A DNA stretch of 64,000 nt from Paracoccaceae bacterium (GTDB taxonomy: Bacteria; Pseudomonadota; Alphaproteobacteria; Rhodobacterales; Rhodobacteraceae): contig OY282431.1 of the NCBI GenBank assembly GCA_958296035.1, positions 3,394,037 through 3,458,036 on the forward strand, in the 5' to 3' direction. Within the stretch, counting starts at the first letter, position 1. Each line of letters starts with the position of its first letter. Made by a program: the position numbers and the translations under genes. The notes under the pieces are model-generated. The model saw only the letters and a list, made by a program, of their open reading frames with translations. It was not told the origin of the DNA and searched no databases. Shown piece by piece: positions 46,012 to 54,447 of this stretch.

Positions 46012-46854
46012 TTAGCTGCGCCGCCGGTTCTGCCGGGAGATTAGAGTGTCGGCAAAGCGCGTTGCCGGTACCGTGACTGCAAGGAATATCACGGCCGCCA
46101 CTACATAGGGCGTGAAATTCGCAAGCAACGACTTGAAAACGCCTGCCTGGCGAAAAATCTCGACAGGACCGATGAAAGAGAGCAGCGCCACATCCTTCTG
46201 GAGTGCGATCAGCATGTTCATGTTGGCCGGCAGGACACGGCGCAGTGCTTGCGGCAGCACGACATACCGCATGACATCGGATTGCGACAATCCCAGCGAA
46301 AGCGCCGCGTTGCGCTGACTTACATGGATCGATTCGATTCCAGACCGGTAGATTTCGGCGACATAGGCCGCATAGGTGAGAATCAGGGCCACCGATCCCC
46401 ACAGATATGGAGAATTCCATGGCCGGGGCAATCCGAGTCCAGGTATGCCGAAACCGACCAGATACACGACAAGAATGACAGGTACGCCGCGAAATATGTC
46501 CGTGTAAATGATCGCAAACAAGCGAAATGGAAACAGCGCCGGCGATCGCGTGTCGCGGAAAACCGCGATGACAAGCGCCCAGATCGCGATCAACGGTGCA
46601 CACCAGGCAAAGATGGCGACGTCAAGAAGAAACGTCCGGAGCAGGGTCGGAGAGGTCCGGACGAAGATTTCCCAGTTGAAAAAGCTATTCTTGACGGCCG
46701 GCCAGCCGGGTGCCAGTGGAACAAGCACAACAAGGGCACCAACCACCGCAGTCGTCGAGAGCCCGGCGATTATCAGTGATCGGCGGCGTGCCTTCCTCTC
46801 GTATTCGAGGCGACTGAGCTGCTTTCCGGCGCCATTTTCAGACAAGTCTGACAA
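46012..46854 (-). CDS. Amino acid ABC transporter permease
   Basis: A 280-residue permease starting at TTG 3 bases after the binding-protein stop. The soluble N-terminus ([13 protein letters not shown]) precedes the membrane part. A long loop follows helix 1 ([15 protein letters not shown]), the EAA loop is [24 protein letters not shown], and it is followed by [17 protein letters not shown]. Only one permease gene is present, so the channel is probably a homodimer. Confidence 0.9.
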   Translation of the reverse strand: MSDLSENGAGKQLSRLEYERKARRRSLIIAGLSTTAVVGALVVLVPLAPGWPAVKNSFFNWEIFVRTSPTLLRTFLLDVAIFAWCAPLIAIWALVIAVFRDTRSPALFPFRLFAIIYTDIFRGVPVILVVYLVGFGIPGLGLPRPWNSPYLWGSVALILTYAAYVAEIYRSGIESIHVSQRNAALSLGLSQSDVMRYVVLPQALRRVLPANMNMLIALQKDVALLSFIGPVEIFRQAGVFKSLLANFTPYVVAAVIFLAVTVPATRFADTLISRQNRRRS

Positions 46855-46857
46855 TGC

Positions 46858-47685
46858 CTATTGTATGACGGGCACCCCGGTTGTCTCTGACAGCCACTTG
46901 GCCTCGATCCCGGCAAGCACTCCGTTGGCAGTGATCTCCTGGATTGCTTGGTCGACGCATTCCTTGAGTGGATTGCCCTCCTGCATCAACATCCCGAAAT
47001 TGTCTGGATTCTCCGTCCTGTCTGCAGGAAACTGCCCAAGAATCACGCCGTCGTCGAGCACGACTGCGGCCACGTAAAGCGCCGTCGGCAGGTCAAAGAG
47101 TGCTGCATCGATCTGATTCGCTTTCATCGCTTCGACGACATCCGCACCGTCATTATACAGCAGGGCAGAGTTGGATGACCCGGTGATCACGTCGATCATC
47201 GGCACCGCGGTCGTGGCCGCCGCAGCTCCCCATTTCAGTGTACGCAAGGAATCAATCGTCGGTACTGCACCCGCATCCGCAGTCGGCTGCTGAACCAGTA
47301 CTGCCATGGCTGAGGAATAGTAAGGAAGCGAAAAGTCTACGACCTTTTCGCGGTCCTCGGTAATCGAGAACTGTTGCAGGTTGAAATCAAAATTCTTTGC
47401 ACCGGGTTGAATTGACTCATCAAATCCAGCGCGTACCCAGTCGACTTGATCCGCCGAAAAACCCATCGCTTCGGCGGTCGCGTAAGCTACAGCCGCTTCA
47501 AATCCCTCGCCGCTTTCAGGATTGTCATCAATAACCCAGGGGAAATATGCCGGATTGCCGGTGGCAATGGTCAGTTTTCCAGGGGAAATGGTCTTGCCCG
47601 CAGCACATTCAGGTCCTGCCTGAGCCGCAAGCGGCACCGTCATCAACAGTGCGACGGCGGCAGCGATTAAAGGTGATTTCAACAT
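46858..47685 (-). CDS. Amino acid ABC transporter substrate-binding protein
   Basis: A 275-residue periplasmic binding protein. Signal peptide LIAAAVALLMTVPLAAQA; mature region with KLTIATGNPAYFPWVIDD, FEAAVAYATAEAMGFSADQVDWVRAGFDE, and KNFDFNLQQFSITEDREKVVDFS, which resembles cystine/glutamine-type family 3 binding proteins. Ribosome site GGGAAG. A group II intron remnant on the same strand ends only about 20 bases upstream of the start codon, so transcription may start within or depend on that remnant. Confidence 0.92.
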   Translation of the reverse strand: MLKSPLIAAAVALLMTVPLAAQAGPECAAGKTISPGKLTIATGNPAYFPWVIDDNPESGEGFEAAVAYATAEAMGFSADQVDWVRAGFDESIQPGAKNFDFNLQQFSITEDREKVVDFSLPYYSSAMAVLVQQPTADAGAVPTIDSLRTLKWGAAAATTAVPMIDVITGSSNSALLYNDGADVVEAMKANQIDAALFDLPTALYVAAVVLDDGVILGQFPADRTENPDNFGMLMQEGNPLKECVDQAIQEITANGVLAGIEAKWLSETTGVPVIQ

Positions 47686-47706
47686 TGGTTTCTTCCCTTT
47701 TGCTGT

Positions 47707-48190
47707 TCATCCTCTGAACTTGTCTCTGCCATGAGTACCCTGTGATGTCCAGAATGAAGAACCGCGAGCGACCCACTCAACACTTTCGGCGTCATGCGTC
47801 GCGGCAGGGCCGTCGGTAGCCCGACGCCCCCCGCACAGATCCGGACGGGCGCGGTAACGCATCCGGTCTGCCGCCTGCGACAGGCTTGCCCGCTTCTGCG
47901 CACGGTCCCTGACTTGGCAGACCGGATTGCCCTCAGGTCGGACCCTTGGCTCCACCAGCTCCAGAGAACGAAATCGCCCCTTGTTCGCCGGCTTCTCCGC
48001 GACTATGGCCCGATCCGATCCCTTCAAATCGTTCATCATCGGTTACAGCGTTATTCTCCTTTCCGTTGTGGTCCCCCGCCACCGGGGGACAATTGAAGGT
48101 CTCCCAGGTCCCGGCAATGGACTTGCGTGCGGGCTCGGGTTCCCGGACCCCGGCGAGCCGGTTGTTATATTGGAGACTAACCTGGAAAGG
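47707..48190 (-). mobile_element. Second group II intron remnant (RT domain lost)
   Basis: Read on the minus strand it parallels the remnant at 28045-28880: the same leader (CAAGTCCATTGCCGGGACCT against TTAGTCCATTGCCGGAACCT), then MNDLKGSDRAIVAEKPANKG against [20 protein letters not shown], and RAQKRASLSQAADRM. After that the RT blocks are absent and the sequence jumps to an intron-tail-like segment (ATHDAESVEWVARGSSF) near 47,780. An internal deletion has removed the enzyme. Confidence 0.7.
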
Positions 48191-48473
48191 CATTATGGCA
48201 TTAATTCGTTGTCCCGGTAGTCCTTTGTTGCGCGCTGTGTCAGAAGTTGTCAGGTTGCCATGGAGGGGTCTTCAGACAGGCAATTGGGGCCTGTCCGGAG
48301 GGGCATGTATGCGGTTGTGCTGGTGTGTGTGGCGGCTCGGCAGCAGCGGCCGGCAGGCCATGCCATTAGGGCAGTGTGACGACTAGGCCTTGCTGTGGCC
48401 TTGCCTGCGGACGTCGTTCCAGTCCTTGCCGGAATCGGGTCGCAGGCGTCGGATCCTCTTATGAGGCCCCCTG

Positions 48474-48695
48474 TCAACGCAAGATCGGCTTGGTCGCCGG
48501 GCTGGTGCCGGTCAAGGCAGGGATCTCGGGTTTCAGCACGCTGCTGTCCACCGGCTGCTCGGGTGTTGCCTTGGGGGCGGCGCTGTGGGCCTACAGGAAG
48601 GTTTTAAGGGTGTTGATGACTTCGGCCTGGGAGCGGTGGGCCAGTCGGCTGGCGATGTTGCCAAACGGGTCTTGAAGTTGCATAGATGCGGTCAT
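48474..48695 (-). pseudogene. Short frame with strong ribosome site and internal amber codon
   Basis: From an ATG at 48695, preceded by a very good AAGGAGG site, the frame reads MTASMQLQDPFGNIASRLAH and RSQAEVINTLKTFL, then TAG at 48591-48593, and continues in frame (PEQPVDSSVLKPEIPALTG) to a TGA at 48474-48476. The N-terminal phrase looks like a genuine protein start but I cannot name the family. Probably the remains of a longer gene. Confidence 0.4.
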
Positions 48696-49077
48696 CGGGG
48701 AGCCTCCTTCTTCGGGCTTGATTGTGATGCCAAGGTCTATGGAATTTGGCACCGAAGGGAATCCCCGAATTTGTGTGCAGAAGGCCCGAATTAGTCGATT
48801 GCGGTGAAAGTGGGCATATCCATGTCGCGTTACGAGATGTACACCCGCGCTGACTGCTTTAGTATGATGATGGCCTGAGCCATGCTAAACACCCTATCAG
48901 TGCGACCGGCTCGGTGCAGCCGAGGATTGCCGACCTCGTTGCCCAGGGCGACCTGACCAGACACGCAGCACTTGAGCATGTCACCATGGTACCCATAACC
49001 CTACTATTGCATCAGGCTGCCAACTACGTAGGCTCAGCGCGCCAGAATGACATTGCGATCAACGTGATATCTCGAAG
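48696..49077. other. Intergenic stretch, nothing recognised
   Basis: About 380 bases between the amber-interrupted frame and the IS1380 scrap, with no supportable gene. The stretch 48191-48473 on the other side of that frame is likewise empty. Confidence 0.35.
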
Positions 49078-49422
49078 TCAATTCAATTCGGCTATCCTGC
49101 AAGTTGCCCCTATTGCCTGGAATCGCAACGCCCCGCCCTTGAATTGATGCAAGCCTGTTTCCGCATCCACCCGGTTGGCTGACCTGGGCGCGCAATGAAG
49201 AGCACTGACACTGTCCGCTAGCGCCTCATTTACTCGCCTCTGTTCACAGGTGTCTTTGGGTACACCGACGATTTCCGCATGGCAGGAAGCGGCCGGCTCG
49301 GCTTCTTCGAGGAGGAGGAGTCCGGCATCGGAGGTCATGGGTTTGGAGTCGAATTTGGCGACGACTTTTCGTTTGCCGTGGGCTTGAAAGTGGAGGAGAG
49401 AGGGGGTACACTCCATGCTCAC
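49078..49422 (-). pseudogene. IS1380-family transposase, N-terminal fragment
   Basis: An open frame of 114 codons beginning MSMECTPSLLHFQAHGKRKV and continuing VAKFDSKPMTSDAGLLLLEE, the hallmark N-terminus of IS1380 transposases (first catalytic Asp region). The sequence then departs from the family (a piece is deleted before NEALADSVSALHCAPRS) and stops far short of the usual length of over 400 residues. Confidence 0.7.
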
Positions 49423-49549
49423 GGGGGTATCTCCTTGTATTGTCTGGTGTTGTTTTATTAGTCAATAAAACGGGGTTTGCACCCATACAAGTACATTATG
49501 GAAGAAACTGCAAAATACTTTGGAGAGTTTTCGGGTCAAAGTCCGGTGG

Positions 49550-50110
49550 AATGAATGCCCCGCAACTGGCGAACGGAGATGGCACCATGGGTTTCCGGGT
49601 GGCACAGGAGGAGATGTTTCCCGAGAAAGGGCAGCAGCGATGCTGGCCGCACAGGATGTCAATTGTCCTGAACGCTCTGCCGAAAGCCAGGCAGTCTCTT
49701 CTTGACATCTGGCAGGCCGACAGGAATGCGAAAGGCGAAGATGCGTTCGATTTGTTGATCGGCACCTATGAGCTGAAAAATCCGAAAGCAGCCGTGTGCC
49801 GTTTCATGAAGACCGGGAGGATCTCCTGACATTCCATGATTCCCCGGCAGCACGCTCGCGGCGTATAGGGACGACCAATCCGATTGCGTCCACCTTTGCC
49901 ACCATCGGACATCGTACCGGACGGTCAAGGGGCTGACTGATGGGCGATGGCATGCTTCACATGCTTTTCAAGTTTGGTCAGTTTTCTCAAGGGCAATGGA
50001 ACCGGTTTCGTGGTTTCGGACAACTGGAGAAGGTCAAAACGGGAGTGAGGTTCAAAAGTGGTATCGAGGTAGAACAGTCAGATTATGAACCACAAGAGAT
50101 CGCCGCCTGA
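49550..50110 (+). pseudogene. Decayed IS256-family transposase, C-terminal half
   Basis: The plus strand encodes LANGDGTMGFRVAQEEMFPE, QQRCWPHRMSIVLNALPKA, DIWQADRNAKGEDAFDLL. After a shift near 49825 come LLTFHDSPAARS, TTNPIASTFATIGHRTGRS, and after another change MLHMLFKFGQFSQGQWNRF with a final GVRFKSGIEVEQS ending at TGA 50108-50110. These are consecutive IS256 blocks (RCWVHK, TTNPIESTFATVRHRT, GVKFxDGIE). The N-terminal half is absent. Its stop codon lies 3 bases before the start codon of the next gene. Confidence 0.8.
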
Positions 50111-50113
50111 AGG

Positions 50114-51046
50114 ATGCCTTCAAACACCAGAACTGACAATTTCTCCAATTTAAGGGAAACCTCAAAATTGAAGGGCTTCTTCATTAACGTCCGTAGCATG
50201 TCACGTCGCCGCACATTCATGCAACACCAGCTGGAACACTTGGGATTGAATGATATTATCCAGGTTTGGCCCGCAGTTGACGCTGCGGACGACAACTCAA
50301 TTGCAAACAGTTCCTATGCTCCCGGCCATTGGCGGTCAGTGAAGTGGGAGTTAACCAGAGTTGAAATTGCCTGTTTTGAGAGCCACCGTGAAATCTGGAG
50401 GCATGTTGCTGACAACAACGATAAACTAGCTCTGGTGTTGGAGGATGATGTAATTCTCTCCAGTAGATTTCGTAGTGCAATTAGTAATCTGGCAAACTCG
50501 GAAATTGAACTCGATGTAACTAAATTTGATGGTGTGCATAAGCGCCAGCGTTTTGGCGCTGCCATAACCGTTGAGACGCTGAAACCTGATGGGTTCGAGG
50601 TTCGCCCAATTGTTCAGGGCATATGGAGTGCCGCAGGATACCTTGTGTCCAATGAAGGTGCGCACAAATTGCTGGAGTGGTCCGAATCCTATTGCGACAG
50701 TGTGGATGATTTTCTGTTTCGCCCGAGGCCCGGATACCGTCTCTTTCAACTTTTTCCTGCGGTATGCGCTCAGGGAGGGGTAATATTCAACCACACAAAA
50801 CTAACAGGCGAGAATGAATTGTTTTGGCACGGAGAGATGCAATCGGCAAGAATGAGGGTTAAGCGAAACAAGGGACCGATTATCTACAGTGCATTTCGGG
50901 AGTCAAAACGAGGAGTTAGGCGACTCGGAAGAGTTCTTTTTCTTGACAATCTGCTCTTGCAGCAAGATGGCCATATTGGCCGCGTGCCATTTGCTACCGA
51001 TCTCAAAAGGCTCTCTCACCCCAGGGACCTGCGCTTAAGGCAGTAG
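50114..51046 (+). CDS. Glycosyltransferase family 25
   Basis: A 310-residue GT25: LKGFFINVRSMSRRRTFM at 19-36, ACFESHREIWRHV, the metal/nucleotide motif LALVLEDDVILS, and SAAGYLVSNEGAHKLLEW with the downstream DSVDDFLF that usually positions the acceptor or second acidic site. The ATG at 50114 directly follows the dead IS256 copy, and no ribosome site fits well, so the first 18 residues may be IS-derived and the true start may have been lost. Base composition is AT-richer than neighbouring housekeeping genes. Likely builds LPS or capsule sugar; donor unknown. Confidence 0.83.
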   Translation: MPSNTRTDNFSNLRETSKLKGFFINVRSMSRRRTFMQHQLEHLGLNDIIQVWPAVDAADDNSIANSSYAPGHWRSVKWELTRVEIACFESHREIWRHVADNNDKLALVLEDDVILSSRFRSAISNLANSEIELDVTKFDGVHKRQRFGAAITVETLKPDGFEVRPIVQGIWSAAGYLVSNEGAHKLLEWSESYCDSVDDFLFRPRPGYRLFQLFPAVCAQGGVIFNHTKLTGENELFWHGEMQSARMRVKRNKGPIIYSAFRESKRGVRRLGRVLFLDNLLLQQDGHIGRVPFATDLKRLSHPRDLRLRQ

Positions 51047-51383
51047 AGCCGAATTGGTTCTTATTGCAGAGGCCGGACAATGTGGTGGCTGATATTGGTT
51101 ACCTGGTCCGCCGTTTCATGTTGTCGGTGCTCATTCATTCCTTGCAATGCCAACACATCCCGAATTCAATACTGACTTTGCAGGGAGGGCATCGTCTCAT
51201 CGCTCTGAATTCAAGGTCGAACATGTTGCCATCCAGGACGGGGACTGGTCCACACCGATTCCTGACCTTACTTTTATCGCTGCTTCCTGTTGGAATCGAA
51301 AAGTTGGGAATCGTCCGCCTCTTACCGATTCGTCGGGCAAACGACATGAGCCGCTTTAGGTCAGATGTAGGGCATCGCCGAAG
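51047..51383. other. Gap between the two glycosyltransferase genes
   Basis: About 340 bases. Small frames such as 51147-51359 (with EHVAIQDGDWSTPIPDLTF) look partly protein-like but are not recognised. Confidence 0.35.
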
Positions 51384-52181
51384 ATGAAGGTCGTTTGTTT
51401 CGTAATACACCTGGAGCAAGCTACCCAACGACGGGCCAATGCTGAAACAATTGCACGCCTCGCGCCAATTGACGCCAAACTGCAGTTGGCGGTTGACGGC
51501 AGCAAACTATCGGGAGAAGAAATTTCTCGTGTATACAGTCGACATCTTCACAAGCCCTACTATCCATTCGCGCTCAATCACGGCGAAATTGGCATATTCT
51601 TGAGTAATCTCGCTTGTTGGAAAAGGATAGTTGATGAAAGAGCAGATGCAGGTCTCATTTTGGAGGACGACCTCCAACTTAATCCTGACATGTTCACCCA
51701 CGCGTTCCACCTTGCGTGTCAGTATGTTCATCAACTCGGTTACATTCAATTTGCAATTCGCCGTCCCCGCGGGGAATTCCGGGTAATTTGCAACCATAAC
51801 AGTACGCCTCAGGAACAAATGAGCCTGATGACGCCTCGTACCGCTCCCTTGGGTGCGTGTGCCCAAATCGTTTCCAGATCAACAGCAAAGCGATTGTATC
51901 GCGCTTGTCAGAGATTTGACCGGCCCGTCGATACGTTTATTCAGATGTACTGGCTGACTAGCCAGCCTGTCCATACGATTTATCCTTCAGGAGTGTCTCA
52001 CATTGGACCGCTATTGGGTGGTAGCACAATACAGCAGAAAACCGGTCGGCAGAGATGGCTTTACAGGGAGTGGAACCGACTGAGCTATCGGACCAAGATA
52101 CGGTTTCTTTCCCGCAAGTTTCGGAAGCTTTCTCGTGGCCACCAGGACGCCAGCGTCCCTGCAATCTGCAAGGACAGATGA
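51384..52181 (+). CDS. Glycosyltransferase family 25
   Basis: A 265-residue GT25: VCFVIHLEQATQRRANAETI at the start, NHGEIGIFLSNLACWKRIVD, the motif AGLILEDDLQLNPDMF, and LGACAQIVSRSTAKRLYRAC with PVDTFIQMYW. It is as divergent from the neighbour at 50114 as from the one at 16577, so it is not a recent duplicate. It ends in a basic tail (TKIRFLSRKFRKLSRGH), typical of membrane-peripheral transferases. Confidence 0.83.
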   Translation: MKVVCFVIHLEQATQRRANAETIARLAPIDAKLQLAVDGSKLSGEEISRVYSRHLHKPYYPFALNHGEIGIFLSNLACWKRIVDERADAGLILEDDLQLNPDMFTHAFHLACQYVHQLGYIQFAIRRPRGEFRVICNHNSTPQEQMSLMTPRTAPLGACAQIVSRSTAKRLYRACQRFDRPVDTFIQMYWLTSQPVHTIYPSGVSHIGPLLGGSTIQQKTGRQRWLYREWNRLSYRTKIRFLSRKFRKLSRGHQDASVPAICKDR

Positions 52182-52396
52182 TTGAATTCAGAGTTCTTCT
52201 CTGCAAGAGCTTTGACTTGATTCGATAAATCGCGGCCCCTGCATTGCAGTTGGTCATTGCTCTCGCTGTTTGGACATGTGATCCCTGAACACGTCCATTG
52301 CGAAGACTTGGGGCGATACGTCTACTTCATCCTTTCCTACACTTTTGTATGCGTGAACCATCATCGGCAATTCTCATTATGTGATGCATTCTTCTT
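52182..52396. other. Short intergenic gap
   Basis: About 215 bases after the glycosyltransferase gene; no features recognised. Confidence 0.3.
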
Positions 52397-53380
52397 CTAC
52401 GCTGGAACGGAGGCGTTGTTGAGGGTTGGTAACTGGCAAAGGAGAATGTGGCTATTGTCGGTGACCGTGCTCCGGTCGCGGTGGTCTTTCGCCGGCCATG
52501 CATGCCACCAGCGTATGCAGTGCGGCAGGTCCACCCGGTATGGGCAGGTCATGTAGCCATTTGTATGTGAAGATGCGTCGAGTTGTGCCCGTACCCCTTG
52601 TTGTTGTGATCTCTTCGGGGAATGAGCCGTGGGCATACAGGTGGCGTGCCTTGAGGCCTCCCGGCTTGGCTTTGAACAGAAAACCGGCCCCGAGTTGTTG
52701 TATTTTCTCGCACATGGGCTGGCAAGCATAGCGAGCATCGCCGGGACAGACGGGTTCAAGGCAATTTGCGACCCGATGCGCTTCAGCCAGAGACAAGTGG
52801 CCCGCTGTTCGCAGTCCTGCGCAGCACCGTGGCATGTTTGGGAGCCACCGTGTTGGCTGCCAGCAGGCGAAGGAAACACTATTTCTTGCCGTTCTGCCTC
52901 CGACTGCGGCTTGAGCATTGTGGGCAGTTGATGCGTTCGGAGCGGTAGTATTCGATGCCATCAAGTGCAGCAAGCGTGTGTCCATCAAGTTTGCATCCTA
53001 GCCAGACTGCCACCTTGCAGCGTGTCGGCCTGCGATGACAGGAACAAGTTATCAAAGCGTTCTGACGGCACCCCGTCGAGCATGTTTCGGATGTTATTGT
53101 CAGTGGGGATGGGCTCGAGATTGAACAGGGTATGTGCATTGGAGCGTGCGCGGCGTTTGTGCAGTGACTTCAGGATATCGAGGAACACTGTGTCAAGAAG
53201 ACGGCGAAGACCGCCATGCCGGTCTCGGTCATGGCATGTGTTATTGCCGCGTCGCTTGTCGGGCATGACGGCGCAACGTTTTCTGATAAGATCAAGATGA
53301 CTGGCGAGCTCGACCATTGACCAGTAATGGCGTGATTTGCGAACCTCCTGGCGGCAATTCATGCAGGACAGATGCAAAAG
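52397..53380 (-). pseudogene. Decayed DDE transposase of the 'IPTDNxIR...LDG' group
   Basis: On the minus strand the first part (about 53380-52985) contains NLEPIPTDNNIRNMLDGVPS. Then, through frame changes, come LDGHTLAALDGIEYYRSERI with CPQC (catalytic Asp region), FACWQPTRWLPN, and YACQPMCEKIQQLGAGFLFKAKP, then RRIFTYKWLHDLPIPGG. Order and spacing match a DDE transposase group (ISNCY-type) in which a zinc-like CPxC follows the first Asp. Several frameshifts and a missing C-terminus show it is dead. Confidence 0.65.
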
Positions 53381-54447
53381 ACTTCAGACAGAGGTGCTGC
53401 CATGCCAAAATGAGGATTGCTGAACCAGCTTGGTCCCGAACCCTGGCGGAACGCATTTTTCTCCATCCCACCTTTGCCAAAAGATGCGAATATCCTGACA
53501 AGTCTAGCTGGCCAAGACCATTGGCACGTCTGTAACCTGACCCGGGTTCCTGACCTGCGGGCAATTTTCCGGAGATCTTGCGGTGCGCGCGGGGTCAAAT
53601 GATTCGAGCACCTGAAACCCGCTCGGTCCGCCAGCAGCCGTCCGGCCTACGGTTGCACAAGTCGGAATTCGAAGAGGCGACTTGTCATGCCCATTTGAGG
53701 CAGTGAAAGACATCTCGCAGAGTTGGCAGCGCCTTGCCTTCGTGCTCCAACCGGGATCGCGCCAGGAGTGTCTTCAAGTTTTTCTGCATCGAACCTCCCA
53801 ATACGCTGCGCCTAGGATTATTGCAGTCCGAATTCTCCCGGCAGACGCATCCCCTTGTCAGGTGCAGGGAAAAGTCGAAGTGCAAATGCGATGTCGAAAG
53901 AAAGGGCTAGCAATTGATGATGCCTGTTCTTGCCACTCTGACGCAAGTTAACCTTCAGGTCAGGGATGTGTTGCCCAGTTGGATAGAATCCTGAAACCGT
54001 ACCCAGGTGGCAGGGACCGCAGCGCATTTCGTGACAGCAAGCTGCACTACTGGCAGTCATATTCGAAGGTAACCTTGTCAAAGAGTGGTTCGGCTACGTG
54101 AGGGTTGAGAATGAATTCGAACCTCAGGAGCTATATCCTCCGAATTGCGGATTCGATAACAGCAGAGGCGGGCCTCAATCGCCATGAAACCACTCTCTCG
54201 CAACCAGTCAGTTCTCTGCTGGGGTGCTGCAATTGATGGAAGTGTCAAATTCTCTGGCTGAAGAGTAACCACAGAGTGCCGGTGCTATGAATCGGCGACG
54301 GCCCTCCAGAGGAGAGCCGCCGGTTGTTTTACCAAGTGGGAGGAGGAACTGGTAAAGCAGACCCAAACCTAGTGCAGTTGTCCGCAACGACAAGTAGCAA
54401 TGTGCAAATTTGTCGCCTTTTGGATAAACTACTTGTGAGAACAACGT
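53381..54447. other. Long apparently non-coding stretch
   Basis: About 1.07 kb between the dead transposase and gltB. Frames are short; the minus-strand frame at 53685-53885 (QKNLKTLLARSRLEHEGKAL) looks like a transposon-type tail but could not be assigned. The gltB transcript must end within it; no strong terminator hairpin was recognised. Confidence 0.45.
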
